From Thermotogae bacterium (GTDB taxonomy: Bacteria > Hydrothermota > Hydrothermia > LBFQ01): a stretch of DNA of 57,425 nucleotides. The notes beneath the pieces were generated by a model. It saw only the letters and a program-made list of their open reading frames with translations. It searched no databases and was not told the DNA's origin. Positions 25,914 through 35,444 of this stretch are shown in pieces. The translations under genes were made by a program, and so were the position numbers. Position 1 is the first letter of the stretch. The number at the start of each line of letters is the position of its first letter. The stretch lies in contig JAADCS010000008.1 of NCBI GenBank assembly GCA_013154295.1, positions 1-57,425 of the forward strand, written 5' to 3'.

Positions 25914-26987
25914 TGGCCTGACCGTTACTCCCCAACGACTCTCTATTTCCTCCAAGAGAGCGCTTAACAGCTCCTCCTCCTTGACTCTCCTAACTGGCTT
26001 TCCCCTCACAAATATAAGTCCCGAACCTTTGCCGGCGGCTATGCCTATGTCGGCCTCACGCGCCTCGCCAGGACCATTCACCTCGCAGCCCATCACGGCC
26101 ACCTTGAGCGGTAGTTTAAGCCCTTCGAGAGCCTTCTCAACCTTTTCGGCCAAACCTATAAGATCTATCTTGGTGCGGCCACAGGTGGGACAGGCTATCA
26201 GCATGATACCGCGACTGCGTATCTGCAAAGATTTCAGAATCTCCCAAGCTACCCTAACCTCCTCAACCGGATCTGCTGTCAGGGAAACTCGAAACGTGTC
26301 CCCTATACCTTCAGCCAAAAGAGTGCCTATACCCACGGAAGATTTTATAATACCCGTTTTTGGGGTACCAGCCTCCGTTACACCAAGGTGCAGTGGATAG
26401 TCTATCACTTGGGCGAGCTTGCGATAGGCCTCTATCATCTGGGGGACATAAGCGGACTTAGCTGAAACTACTATATCTTCAAATCCTTCGTCCTCAAAGA
26501 AACGTATCCAACGAACCGCACTTTCCACTATACCGTCCGTCGTGACACCACCATATTTGTCTATCAAATCCATCTCCAACGAACCAGCATTGACACCTAT
26601 ACGTATAGGAATACGGTTCGCCTTAGCTGCAGCTATTACCTCCCTGACCTTATCTTTACCACCTATGTTTCCGGGATTTATCCTTATTTTATCGGCTCCG
26701 GCATCGGCAGCCATCACGGCGATTCTGTGGTCAAAGTGGACGTCCGCTACGATAGGCACACGCCCCTTAAAGTTTTCAACGATTTTACGAAAAGCAGGGA
26801 TAGTTTTACGGGATGGAACAGCCACCCTGACTATCTCGCAACCTGCCTCAACCAACCTTTCAATCTGTTCTATGGTCCCCTCCACGTCGTTGGTATCCGT
26901 ACTGGTCATAGATTGAACGGCTATGGGATTATCTCCTCCGATGGCCACGTTACCTATTCTTACGACCCGTGTCTTCCGTCGCTCCAT
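25911..26987 (-). CDS. ispG: 4-hydroxy-3-methylbut-2-enyl diphosphate synthase (IspG)
   Basis: IspG catalyses the penultimate step of the MEP isoprenoid pathway using a 4Fe-4S cluster. The 358-residue protein has the TIM-barrel N-terminus (GNVAIGGDNPIAVQSMTSTDT) and the C-terminal cluster ligands in CPTCGRT and VMGCEVNGPGEA. The start is ATG at 26987 (MERRKTRVVRIG), 10 nt after a TAGAAT box that begins with the gltX stop. An upstream in-frame start would lie in gltX and is rejected. The pathway would feed the isoprenoids used by the GGGPS homologue in this window. Confidence 0.95.
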   Translation of the reverse strand: MERRKTRVVRIGNVAIGGDNPIAVQSMTSTDTNDVEGTIEQIERLVEAGCEIVRVAVPSRKTIPAFRKIVENFKGRVPIVADVHFDHRIAVMAADAGADKIRINPGNIGGKDKVREVIAAAKANRIPIRIGVNAGSLEMDLIDKYGGVTTDGIVESAVRWIRFFEDEGFEDIVVSAKSAYVPQMIEAYRKLAQVIDYPLHLGVTEAGTPKTGIIKSSVGIGTLLAEGIGDTFRVSLTADPVEEVRVAWEILKSLQIRSRGIMLIACPTCGRTKIDLIGLAEKVEKALEGLKLPLKVAVMGCEVNGPGEAREADIGIAAGKGSGLIFVRGKPVRRVKEEELLSALLEEIESRWGVTVRP

Positions 26988-26997
26988 AACGATACCG

Positions 26998-27003
26998 ATT
27001 CTA
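26998..27003 (-). promoter_or_regulatory. -10 element (TAGAAT) of ispG, fused to the gltX stop codon
   Basis: TAGAAT starts with the TAG stop of gltX and ends 10 nt before the ispG ATG, so a leader of only a few nucleotides is expected. Confidence 0.55.
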
Positions 27004-28443
27004 AGGCTGTAAGCCTTTAACGCGCTCATCTAGCGTTTTTAACCTACCTACCACCTTATCCTTACCCAGTACTTCCAAGAGTAGAAAGAGGCTCGGGCCC
27101 ACACCCACACCTGAAACTGCCACCCTGGTGGCGTGTATCAGAAGAGCGTGTTTTACCCCTAACTCATCGGCGTATCCTCGTAGCACTCTTTCGATCTCTT
27201 CTTCTTTCCAGCTCTCCAACCGTTCAAACCTGGTAGCTAACTCCCGCAAGTAGGTAAAGATGTTGGGATCCTTTAAGCGTTTTTTGACGGCTTTGCCATC
27301 CAAAGGATAGTTCTCCGAAAAAACGAAAACGCCGTACTCAAAGAAATCTCTAAGGGTTTTGGCCCTCTCTTTAAAAAGTTTCACGAGTTTTTCAAGATCT
27401 TCTCTCGAAACCGCATAACCGTGTCCCAGATCCGATAGATAATCGTTATACTCCCTTAAACGTTCCAGGAGTTCCCTATCACTTAAGGATCGGATGTATT
27501 CGGAATTCATCCAGTAAAGTTTGTTATGATCGAAGACCGACGCCGATTTGTTAACATCCTTTAGGTCGAACAGTTTTATGGCCTCTTCTTTGGAGATTAT
27601 CTCCCTGTTGTCACCGGGTGACCATCCCAGAAGAAGAAGATAGTTGAATAGAGCCTCCGGAAGGATCCCCTGAATCCTAAATTCCTCTAAGGACGTGGAA
27701 CCATGACGTTTGGAGAGTTTCTGTCTATCGGGACCCAATATCATAGGGAGGTGGGCAAACTGGGGTAGATCCCAACCCATGGCCTTGTATATAAGAATCT
27801 GCTTGGGGGTGTTGGGAATGTGATCATCTCCTCTAACGACGTGGGTTACGCCCATATCATGGTCATCCACCACAACCGCAAAGTTATACGTAGGGAAACC
27901 GTCGGATCTTACGATTATGAAATCCCCTCCCAAATCGTTGGTGTTGTAGGTTATGTCCCCGTGGACGATGTCATGGAAGGTTATCTCGGTATTATCGGGG
28001 ACGTAAAACCTCACCGAAAACCTGCGACCCTCCTCCTCATACCTCCAGCGTTCTTCGTCGCTAAGGTGGAGACACTTGCGTGAGTAGCGATAGGGAACAC
28101 CTTTACGGCGAGCCTCCTCTCTCTCCGCCTCCAACTCCTCCGGTGTGCAGTAGCACCTATAGGCTTTACCGCGATCTATGAGCTCATCGGCCACTTCACG
28201 GTACCTTTCCAGCCTCTCGCTCTGAAAGACCACATCCTCATCCCACTCGAGACCGAGCCATTTTAAACCATTTAAGATGGCATCGACCCACTCCGGCTTA
28301 TACCTCTGGCGGTCCGTATCCTCTATCCTTAAGAGAAACTTACCCCCTGTATGCCTGGAGTAGAGATAGTTAAAAATAGCCGTGCGTGCTCCACCCACAT
28401 GCAAGTAACCGGTGGGTGAGGGTGCGAATCTGGTCCTAACCAT
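27001..28443 (-). CDS. gltX: Glutamyl-tRNA synthetase
   Basis: A 480-residue class I synthetase. The HIGH-type motif is in RFAPSPTGYLHVGGARTAIFNYL, and the KMSKS-type motif is KLSKRHG. The zinc-like segment CYCTPEELEAEREEARRKG is present near residue 97. It charges tRNA-Glu and, if the genome lacks GlnRS, also tRNA-Gln with glutamate; that cannot be decided here. The ATG is 7 nt after a TACAAT box, and the gene diverges from the GlmL-like gene. Confidence 0.95.
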   Translation of the reverse strand: MVRTRFAPSPTGYLHVGGARTAIFNYLYSRHTGGKFLLRIEDTDRQRYKPEWVDAILNGLKWLGLEWDEDVVFQSERLERYREVADELIDRGKAYRCYCTPEELEAEREEARRKGVPYRYSRKCLHLSDEERWRYEEEGRRFSVRFYVPDNTEITFHDIVHGDITYNTNDLGGDFIIVRSDGFPTYNFAVVVDDHDMGVTHVVRGDDHIPNTPKQILIYKAMGWDLPQFAHLPMILGPDRQKLSKRHGSTSLEEFRIQGILPEALFNYLLLLGWSPGDNREIISKEEAIKLFDLKDVNKSASVFDHNKLYWMNSEYIRSLSDRELLERLREYNDYLSDLGHGYAVSREDLEKLVKLFKERAKTLRDFFEYGVFVFSENYPLDGKAVKKRLKDPNIFTYLRELATRFERLESWKEEEIERVLRGYADELGVKHALLIHATRVAVSGVGVGPSLFLLLEVLGKDKVVGRLKTLDERVKGLQP

Positions 28444-28450
28444 GGTGGCA

Positions 28451-28456
28451 ATTGTA
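28451..28456 (-). promoter_or_regulatory. -10 element (TACAAT) of gltX
   Basis: TACAAT ends 7 nt before the gltX ATG. The divergent GlmL promoter is 44 bp away, so the two polymerases would compete for the same short region. Confidence 0.6.
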
Positions 28457-28499
28457 CCGCCGATTCATCAACGAATACCGAGGATGACGTCTTCGGTTG

Positions 28500-28505
28500 T
28501 ATAAT
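28500..28505 (+). promoter_or_regulatory. -10 element (TATAAT) of the GlmL-like gene
   Basis: TATAAT ends 9 nt before the ATG at 28515. This excludes the in-frame TTG at 28497, which precedes the box. Confidence 0.65.
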
Positions 28506-28514
28506 ACCGGCCTG

Positions 28515-30344
28515 ATGGTAAAAAGGTACATAGCGACAGACTGTGGGAGTACCACGACCAAAGCCATAATGGTCCAAAAGAAAGAAGAAGGTTGGAGACT
28601 CATAGCAAGAGGTGAAGCCCCAACCACGGTTGAAAAACCCTTTGAGGACGTTACCATAGGTGTCAGGAATGCCATCAGAGAACTGGAAGAGATAACCGGT
28701 ATAAGACTGTTAGACGAGGAAGGAAACATCATCAAGATGGAGAAGCCTACCGAAAGGGAGGGGACCAACTTGTACGTCTCCACATCCTCCGCCGGTGGTG
28801 GTCTCCAGATGTTGGTGGTGGGTGTGGTTAAAAATATGACTGCCGAGTCGGCCGCCAGAGCGGCTTTGGGTGCGGGTGCTATTGTGATGGATGTAATCTC
28901 CATAGATGATGGCAGGAAACCTTACGAAAAGGTTAAACGAATAAGGGAGCTAAGGCCGGACATGATCCTTTTAGCCGGGGGTGTTGAGGGGGGAACCGTA
29001 AAACACGTGGTTGAATTGGCGGAACTGATAGCGGCTGCCGATCCCAAACCTCGATTCGGCTCCACCTACAAGATGCCCGTGATCTATGCTGGTAACTCGG
29101 CAGCTCGCGAGGAGATAAAGAAGATATTGGGCGACAAGGTGGCCCTGTACATAGTAGATAATATCCGTCCCACCTTGGACACCGAAAACCTACATCCGGC
29201 GCGAGAAAAGATACACGACCTATTCTTGGAACACGTGATGCAACAGGCTCCCGGTTATGCCAAGCTCATGCGCATGGTAGATGCCCCTATAGTACCCACA
29301 CCTGGAGCCGTGGGCATGCTCATAGAAAGGGTGGCTCGCAAGGAGCAGATTGAGGTGTTAGGAGTGGACATCGGGGGGGCCACCACAGACGTTTTTTCGG
29401 TCTTTCGCAACTCCGAAGGCGAACTGGTTTTCAATCGTACCGTCTCTGCTAACTTGGGTATGAGCTACTCTATATCTAACGTAATGGTAGAGGCGGGAGT
29501 AAAGAACGTTCTACGGTGGATTCCCTTCAAGATAAGTGAGTCCGACCTTAAAAATCGTGTGCGCAACAAGATGATAAGACCCACGACCATACCCATGACC
29601 ATAAAAAGCCTGATAATAGAACAGGCCATAGCCAGGGAGGCTCTACGCTTATCCTTGGAGCAGCATAAGATGTTCGCCACCGAGCTGAAAGGTGTTCAAA
29701 AGGGAGGAGATATAGCCAGAGCCATAGGAGGTGAAGAGGAACGTACGCTGGTCAACATGATGAACCTTGATCTCATAATCGGATCGGGGGGTGTCCTCTC
29801 ACATGCCCCAAGGCGTGTCCAGTCCGCTTTGATGATGTTGGATGCCTTCCAACCGGAAGGTATAACTCGTCTCGCCGTAGACAGTATATTCATGATGCCC
29901 CATCTGGGTGTCATATCTACTATAGACGAGGAGGCGGCTTGGGAGGTGTTTGATAGGGACTGTCTCATCCGATTGGGGACAGTCATAGCTCCTAAGGTCA
30001 TTGCCAAAGAGGGAAAGCTTATACTCCAGGCCACCCTGGAGTATCCAGACGGCCACACTACTCATATAGATCTACACTTTGGCCAGATAGTGCGTATAGA
30101 TCTACCTTTGGGCCAGAGAGTGAAGATTCACCTGGACCCCCGTAGAGGTGTCGACGTAGGAGAGGGGAAGGGCAAGAAGATTGTTACCGAGGTCGAAGGA
30201 GGAGTGGTGGGGCTCATTTTGGATGGTAGAGGTCGGCCGTTGGTTATACCGGAAAACGAACATAAGAGGGTTGAAAAACTCTTGGAGTGGTTTAAAGCTT
30301 TAGACGTCTACCCCATGTTGGATAGTTTGGAAAAAGCGGCCTAA
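28515..30344 (+). CDS. GlmL/MutL-family ATPase (glutamate mutase-associated type)
   Basis: The 609-residue protein matches the MutL/GlmL family (PF13941), actin-like ATPases encoded beside glutamate mutase GlmES in amino-acid fermenters and thought to repair the B12 enzyme. Two ASKHA phosphate-binding blocks are visible: ATDCGSTTTKAIMV at the N-terminus and VLGVDIGGATTDVFSV in the middle. Other family blocks are STSSAGGGLQMLVVGVV and GGVEGGTVKHV. No mutase subunit or other B12 enzyme is nearby, so the partner is unknown. It is not the DNA mismatch repair protein MutL. Confidence 0.88.
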   Translation: MVKRYIATDCGSTTTKAIMVQKKEEGWRLIARGEAPTTVEKPFEDVTIGVRNAIRELEEITGIRLLDEEGNIIKMEKPTEREGTNLYVSTSSAGGGLQMLVVGVVKNMTAESAARAALGAGAIVMDVISIDDGRKPYEKVKRIRELRPDMILLAGGVEGGTVKHVVELAELIAAADPKPRFGSTYKMPVIYAGNSAAREEIKKILGDKVALYIVDNIRPTLDTENLHPAREKIHDLFLEHVMQQAPGYAKLMRMVDAPIVPTPGAVGMLIERVARKEQIEVLGVDIGGATTDVFSVFRNSEGELVFNRTVSANLGMSYSISNVMVEAGVKNVLRWIPFKISESDLKNRVRNKMIRPTTIPMTIKSLIIEQAIAREALRLSLEQHKMFATELKGVQKGGDIARAIGGEEERTLVNMMNLDLIIGSGGVLSHAPRRVQSALMMLDAFQPEGITRLAVDSIFMMPHLGVISTIDEEAAWEVFDRDCLIRLGTVIAPKVIAKEGKLILQATLEYPDGHTTHIDLHFGQIVRIDLPLGQRVKIHLDPRRGVDVGEGKGKKIVTEVEGGVVGLILDGRGRPLVIPENEHKRVEKLLEWFKALDVYPMLDSLEKAA

Positions 30345-31018
30345 CTAATCTCCGAGCGAAGTAGAAGCAAAATGTTGTAAAGAGCTTCAGCTAAGCTGTA
30401 GTGATGGAAATCCTTCCAGTTCTCCTTCGTTTCCCAGAAAGGTTGTAGGGTCCTGTAACCGTGTCTTTCGTAACTCAAAGCCTGGAACAGTAGTTCCAGT
30501 TTATCGGCGGCTCTAACCACCAGGGCCTCCGGTGAACTGCGACTCTCAAACTCCCTATAAAGATCCCTTATGCTGTTACCCACATCACCTAAAACCGACA
30601 CCACCTCGTTATAGGCCATAGCTTCTGCTCTCTCCAGCTCCTCGGAAGGGATATAACGGCGTGCTTCCAAATGAACGTCCCCTATGCGACTCTCACCCAA
30701 CTCATGGAATAGAGCCATGGTGGCAGCCTTGTAGGGATCAACTTTCTCACCTAACTCTCTTAGGAAAGCTGCCATGACGAAGGAGAGCATAGCTACACCT
30801 GTCGTATGTTCGGCTACACTTTCGGGTTCTTTGACACCGTAGTACCACCAACCGGACCTTGGAATCAGCTTGAGGCGTTGGCTATCCTCCATAAACTCCC
30901 ACACAAGATAAGCCAAAACATCTAACGGGGAACAACCTACCCTCTCTATAACCCTCTCTACCTTATCCAGTGGCAGAGCGAGTCTTTCGGCTAAGGAGCG
31001 TGCCTTACAGTCCTCCAT
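30341..31018 (-). CDS. HD-domain hydrolase (YfbR/HDDC2-like)
   Basis: A 225-residue phosphohydrolase. The HD signature is visible as AEHTTGVAMLSF, then ALFHELGESRIGDV with the paired metal ligands, followed by a distal Asp in VRAADKLELLFQAL. The layout resembles 5'-deoxynucleotidase YfbR/HDDC2, which removes phosphate from dNMPs. The ATG at 31018 overlaps the Tdh stop (TGATG), so the two are coupled. Its stop codon overlaps the convergent GlmL stop by 4 bp. The nucleotide substrate is inference. Confidence 0.82.
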   Translation of the reverse strand: MEDCKARSLAERLALPLDKVERVIERVGCSPLDVLAYLVWEFMEDSQRLKLIPRSGWWYYGVKEPESVAEHTTGVAMLSFVMAAFLRELGEKVDPYKAATMALFHELGESRIGDVHLEARRYIPSEELERAEAMAYNEVVSVLGDVGNSIRDLYREFESRSSPEALVVRAADKLELLFQALSYERHGYRTLQPFWETKENWKDFHHYSLAEALYNILLLLRSEIS

Positions 31019-32064
31019 CAACTGGGATCTATCTCAAAGAGGACCTTCATGGCTCTTCCCTGGAAGATAACGTTAAAAGCCTCTTCATACTCTTCCAAGG
31101 TCACCCTGTGGGTTATGAGGGGTGATAGATCGACCTTGCCGCTTTCAAGGAGAGCTGTGGTTATCGCCCAGGTTTCATACATTTTACGACCGACGATGCC
31201 ATAAAGCGTTAGGTTCTTCATGATTATGTCGTTCATAGGTACATCTATCCTGTTTTTGCCATAGAGACCCAACAGACCTACCCAACCACCGTTGGTTATC
31301 ATCTCAAAGCCCTGGTTCAAAGCGTTGGGGTTGCCCGACATCTCTATAACCACATCCACACCGTTCCCGGAGGTTTCATCCATGACAGCTGTACGCACGT
31401 CGTCTATCTCTGGATTGAGGACCAGATCCGCTCCCATCCTACTGGCTATCTTAAGGCGAAACTCGTTTATATCGGTGGCTATCACCTTGCGGGCACCGGA
31501 GGCTTTAGCCACGGCCACGGCCATGGCTCCTATGGGACCTGTTCCCACTACCAGGACGTTTTTCCCCGTTATATCGTCAGCCAGGACTGTATGTACCGCG
31601 TTTCCCATAGGCTCCATCAAGGGGACCCAATCTTTGGGTATGCTCTCTGGTATCTTCCAGGCATTCTCTGCCGGTATCACCATATACTCAGCAAAAGCCC
31701 CATCCCTATTGAATCCCAAAATTTCCACGTTCTTACATACGTGGGGTTTACCTATACGGCACTGGTAACACTTGCCACAGGCTATGTGGGTTTCAACTCC
31801 GATGTAATCTCCCACCTTGGGACTTTCAACGCCAGGTCCCACCTCTACTACCTCCCCAGCGGATTCGTGCCCCACTATACGTGGAAGTTGCCTCAAAGAG
31901 GTCTGGGCAAACTCGTCCCACTTGTAGATATGGACGTCGCTTCCGCAGATGGAAGCATACTTAACCTTTACCAAGATCTCACCAGGCCCGGGTTTTGGAA
32001 CATCGGTCTCTATCAACTGAAGACCCGGTCCCGGTTTGCTCTTTGCTACAGCTTTCATCTTCAT
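31018..32064 (-). CDS. tdh: L-threonine 3-dehydrogenase (zinc-dependent MDR family)
   Basis: Tdh oxidizes threonine to 2-amino-3-ketobutyrate with NAD+. The 348-residue protein has the catalytic zinc ligands in CGSDVHIYKWDEFAQ and GHESAGEVVEVG, and the structural zinc lobe CGKCYQCRIGKPHVC. The Rossmann motif is VVGTGPIGAMAVAVAKASGA. YKWDxxAQ is characteristic of Tdh within the MDR family. It starts 3 bp after the M42 peptidase stop and overlaps the HD gene. Peptidase plus threonine catabolism suggests use of peptides as nutrients. Confidence 0.9.
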   Translation of the reverse strand: MKMKAVAKSKPGPGLQLIETDVPKPGPGEILVKVKYASICGSDVHIYKWDEFAQTSLRQLPRIVGHESAGEVVEVGPGVESPKVGDYIGVETHIACGKCYQCRIGKPHVCKNVEILGFNRDGAFAEYMVIPAENAWKIPESIPKDWVPLMEPMGNAVHTVLADDITGKNVLVVGTGPIGAMAVAVAKASGARKVIATDINEFRLKIASRMGADLVLNPEIDDVRTAVMDETSGNGVDVVIEMSGNPNALNQGFEMITNGGWVGLLGLYGKNRIDVPMNDIIMKNLTLYGIVGRKMYETWAITTALLESGKVDLSPLITHRVTLEEYEEAFNVIFQGRAMKVLFEIDPS

Positions 32065-32067
32065 AGC

Positions 32068-33132
32068 TTACCAGGGTTTAAAGGAATCCTTATACATCTC
32101 CGCTATCTTCCTTGCAAAGGCGGCTATTAGTTTGATGGCCCCTTCAACATCCCGGACATCCACCATCTCGGCCGGAGAATGCAAGTAGCGGCAGGGTACG
32201 GATATGAGAGCCGTCGGGATACCGCTACGGGTTATCTGGATGAAGTTAGCATCGGTAGGTGTTCCCCTTGGTATGGCCTCTATTTGAACATCTATTCCCT
32301 CCTCTCTGGCCACCTCCCTTAGCAGGTTAAAGACCACCTGGTTTATATTGGGGCCTACTGCTAAAACGGGACCTTTACCCAAGCTCACATCCCCTATCTG
32401 ACTCTTGGGAACACCGGGAAAATCCGTGGCCACCGTAACATCTACGGCTATGGCCACATCCGGATCGGTAGCGAAGGCCGAGGTTTTGGCTCCCCTAAGT
32501 CCTATCTCCTCCTGAACCGTAGCCACGGCTACGACACGCGTGGACGTGGGATTCTCAGCGTAGAGACGCAGAGCTTCAAGGATCACAAAAGCGCCTATCC
32601 GATCGTCCAGAGCACGAGAAACCACCTTCTCCTCGTTTAGGAACTCACCATCCCAATCCAAAACACCGTAGGAACCTACGTCTATCCTCTTCAGGAGTTC
32701 TTCCTTACTCAAGCCGAAATCCACGAAGATCTCCTCTACCTTAACGGCCTTTTCCCTCTCCTCGGGGCGGAGTATGTGGATGGGCTTACGACCCACCACT
32801 CCCTTAAGGATGCCACCATCCTTGGTTAAAAACCTCACTCTCTGACCTACCAGCACCTGTGGATCCCATCCACCTACGGGTGCCACGTATACGAACCCGT
32901 TCTCATCTACGTACCTGACCATCAGTCCGATCTCGTCAATGTGACCGGCCAGCATCAACGTAGGGGAGTCACCTCCAGCTTCAGCGTAGGCGTTCCCGTG
33001 GGTATCCGCATAGACCTTGGCAAAACTCTTCGCCTCATTTTGCCAGACTTTGGATGCTTCCCTTTCGTTCCCGGAAGGACCTATTTGAGAAAGAAGCTTG
33101 AGAAGAAAATCTCGGTTGAGGGAATATGCCAT
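32068..33132 (-). CDS. M42-family aminopeptidase
   Basis: M42 peptidases are large self-compartmentalizing dizinc aminopeptidases found mainly in thermophiles and anaerobes. The 354-residue sequence has metal ligands in LAGHIDEIGLMV, SRALDDRIGAF and TVQEEIGLRGAKTSAF (catalytic Glu pair), and HSPAEMVDVRDVEG near the C-terminus. It heads a unit with tdh and the HD hydrolase. The ATG is 8 nt after a TATAAT box that contains the stop codon of the upstream membrane glycosyltransferase. Confidence 0.93.
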   Translation of the reverse strand: MAYSLNRDFLLKLLSQIGPSGNEREASKVWQNEAKSFAKVYADTHGNAYAEAGGDSPTLMLAGHIDEIGLMVRYVDENGFVYVAPVGGWDPQVLVGQRVRFLTKDGGILKGVVGRKPIHILRPEEREKAVKVEEIFVDFGLSKEELLKRIDVGSYGVLDWDGEFLNEEKVVSRALDDRIGAFVILEALRLYAENPTSTRVVAVATVQEEIGLRGAKTSAFATDPDVAIAVDVTVATDFPGVPKSQIGDVSLGKGPVLAVGPNINQVVFNLLREVAREEGIDVQIEAIPRGTPTDANFIQITRSGIPTALISVPCRYLHSPAEMVDVRDVEGAIKLIAAFARKIAEMYKDSFKPW

Positions 33133-33140
33133 AGGTGGAG

Positions 33141-33146
33141 ATTATA
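33141..33146 (-). promoter_or_regulatory. -10 element (TATAAT) of the M42 unit, containing the upstream stop codon
   Basis: TATAAT spans the TAA stop (33142-33144) of the membrane glycosyltransferase gene and ends 8 nt before the M42 ATG. Confidence 0.65.
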
Positions 33147-34518
33147 CAGAAGACTTACGTTTTACGGTTTCTCTCACGGCGAAGAGCGTAGCAACTACAA
33201 AAACGCTCTCAAACAGAAACTTGAATCTCATGTTCTCGCGTCTCTCGGCCAGGACGCTGACTGTTAAAAGGTAGAGAAGAAGAACGTATAGGGGAAAGTT
33301 CCTACCCCTTAAACTCCAAGGGAGGGTTGCCAGGAAGAGTAGAACGAGAATTACCGTGGTAATACCAAATTTACTCACTATTTTCCCATATAAAACATCG
33401 TATATGCTGAATATTGGATAAATTCTAAGGAACTTATCAAAATTTTCAAACAATAATTTGAATCTACCTGTAAACGGATGATCGTAAGGGGGAAGGGAAA
33501 AAATACGAAAAGCAGAAACGAAAGCCCTAAAGTATATCCAAGGATAGCGCAAAAAGAGACGCAAATTATCCTTCAGGAGCAGAGAGCTAACTTCGGGGAA
33601 TATGGCGTGATTGTAGTTGGGAGCATTCGTCGTAGGTTCTCTCCACGCGTCCAAAACCTCAACGCCATACTCTTTAACCTTCTTTCCTATGAGTTGGGCG
33701 TAAGTTTCAGGTGGTGAAAAAGGGTAAGTGGTCATAAGAGCCGACACTACTCCTTCTTTGTGTAGCTTTAGGAATCTCTCTCTACCCCAACCGGGCATAT
33801 TCCATACTAAACGTGTTATGTTCATACCGGTCCAACTGGTCGCCGAGAAATTACCGAATAGAAACCAATTCTTCAAGTACCAGAGGGCGACTGGCAGAAG
33901 GAACACCGAACCCACCGTTAATACGGAACGCCATATCCGCGGATGGCGGATGGCAAGAGTGGCGATCAATACGGGAAACAGGATCACATGATAGAGTGTC
34001 CTCAAAAGTGTTAATACCATTAGAAGAGACATAACTGCCACCAAGTCCCTTCTCCTACCCGCAAGGGAAAAACGGACCAAGAAGAAAGCCAGGGCCAGGG
34101 TTAGGAAAGCGGACGGGTAGGTGTAAAAATACCAGGTTTCGTATATCAGGGTGGAAGGGTTGAAGATCCAAAGGATCAAAATCAATAAGAAAGAAACTTT
34201 TGGAGAAAAACCCAAAAGATGAAGAAGCCGATATAGGAACAGTACGCTTAAAAGACCCATAGCGAGAAAGAGGACGGCCCATATTCTGAACCCAAAGGGT
34301 AACTTCAAACCTACATAGGTCATGGCGTTGAATATGGGGGGTTGCATGTGCAGATACCAAAGGGAGGTTATAGGTTTTTCGGTGAGCCAAAGAGGATCTA
34401 AGAGCTGCCAGGCCCATTGCAGGGAAGAAATATCAAATCTGATACCCAAAACGAACCACGCCATAATACGATGAAGAAGGAATAGAGTTAATGAGAGGTT
34501 CAACCATATATCCTTCAT
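33142..34518 (-). CDS. Multi-pass membrane protein, probable PMT/ArnT-type glycosyltransferase
   Basis: The 458-residue protein has about ten membrane helices. After the first helix the sequence WLTEKPITSLWYLHMQPPIFNAM resembles the periplasmic loop of polyprenyl-phosphate-dependent (GT39/GT-C) transferases, which carry an acidic residue and an HxxQPP-type block. Many Tyr, Phe and Trp residues follow. The sugar donor and target are not known. It overlaps carbamate kinase by 4 bp (ATGA). Confidence is good for a membrane protein and moderate for the enzyme class. Confidence 0.6.
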   Translation of the reverse strand: MKDIWLNLSLTLFLLHRIMAWFVLGIRFDISSLQWAWQLLDPLWLTEKPITSLWYLHMQPPIFNAMTYVGLKLPFGFRIWAVLFLAMGLLSVLFLYRLLHLLGFSPKVSFLLILILWIFNPSTLIYETWYFYTYPSAFLTLALAFFLVRFSLAGRRRDLVAVMSLLMVLTLLRTLYHVILFPVLIATLAIRHPRIWRSVLTVGSVFLLPVALWYLKNWFLFGNFSATSWTGMNITRLVWNMPGWGRERFLKLHKEGVVSALMTTYPFSPPETYAQLIGKKVKEYGVEVLDAWREPTTNAPNYNHAIFPEVSSLLLKDNLRLFLRYPWIYFRAFVSAFRIFSLPPYDHPFTGRFKLLFENFDKFLRIYPIFSIYDVLYGKIVSKFGITTVILVLLFLATLPWSLRGRNFPLYVLLLYLLTVSVLAERRENMRFKFLFESVFVVATLFAVRETVKRKSSV

Positions 34519-35444
34519 GGCAGTACGAAGGTTCCTACTTCACCTCTCTCGGCCTCCCGAAGATACTCCGGCGAAGTTATTACCACCTTTTTGCCTCCAC
34601 CTCGTATGAAGTCTATGGCGGCTTCCACCTTGGGAAGCATGCTACCGGGAGCGAAATGTCCCTCCTCTTTCAACCTCTCCAGCTCATGGATTCCCACCTC
34701 TCTTAAAGGTTTCTGCTTAGGCGTGTTGTAATTAATATAGACGAAAGGAATCTGGGTCAGAATGTACAGAACGTCGGCCCTTACCTCCAAACCCAAAAGG
34801 GCACTGGCCCTATCCTTATCTATAACGGCCGGAACGCCAGAGAACTTTTCATCCACGGGTATCCCTCCACCACCAACAGCCACCACCACCACACCAGCCT
34901 CAATGAGGGAGTTTATGAGCGGGGCGTTTATCACTTCCAAAGGTCGTGGAGATCCTACGACTAACCTCCAACCCCTTCCCGCATCCTCCTTAACTGGCAG
35001 TCCCGTGAGTATGGAGAGTTCCAGAGCCTCACTTCTATCCATAAAGTCCCCTATAGGTTTGGAGGGAGAACGTAAGGCCGGGTCGTCTCGGGAGACCCGT
35101 ACCATAGTGAGCAAAGTTGCAACCTCTCTCTCTATACCCTTGTTCCTGAGGAGGGCCCTCAAGTGGGCTTCAAGGATGTAACCTATCCACCCTTGGGTTG
35201 AAGCCGTAAGGGCATGTAGAGGGTACATGGGAAATCGCTCCTTAGTTAGAAAGTGTCGCATAAACTCCATACCCACCTGGGGCCCGTTACCATGTGTGAT
35301 CACCAGTTTTTTGTTCGGTGAGAAGAACCCCCCTTCAAGCAGATTTTCCAACGTGCGTCGTGCGTTTTCATAATGCACCTCATAATCCATCCCCTCCCCC
35401 TTACGGCGGAGAGCGTTCCCTCCAAGGGCCACTACCACCTTCAT
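34515..35444 (-). CDS. arcC: Carbamate kinase
   Basis: A 309-residue amino-acid-kinase-fold enzyme. Signatures are VVALGGNALRRKGEG, TLGNGPQVG-type loop (THGNGPQVGMEF), AVGGGGIPV and IDKDRASALLGLEV. It interconverts carbamoyl phosphate and ADP with carbamate and ATP, either making ATP in fermentation or carbamoyl phosphate. No arginine deiminase or ornithine carbamoyltransferase is adjacent; it lies between a beta-barrel gene and a membrane glycosyltransferase with 4-bp overlaps on both sides. Confidence 0.93.
   Translation of the reverse strand: MKVVVALGGNALRRKGEGMDYEVHYENARRTLENLLEGGFFSPNKKLVITHGNGPQVGMEFMRHFLTKERFPMYPLHALTASTQGWIGYILEAHLRALLRNKGIEREVATLLTMVRVSRDDPALRSPSKPIGDFMDRSEALELSILTGLPVKEDAGRGWRLVVGSPRPLEVINAPLINSLIEAGVVVVAVGGGGIPVDEKFSGVPAVIDKDRASALLGLEVRADVLYILTQIPFVYINYNTPKQKPLREVGIHELERLKEEGHFAPGSMLPKVEAAIDFIRGGGKKVVITSPEYLREAERGEVGTFVLP

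Noticed and set aside
28515-30344. DNA mismatch repair MutL
   Set aside because: It lacks GHKL ATPase motifs; it has actin-like GSTTTKA and GGATTD motifs of the GlmL/MutL glutamate mutase-associated family.
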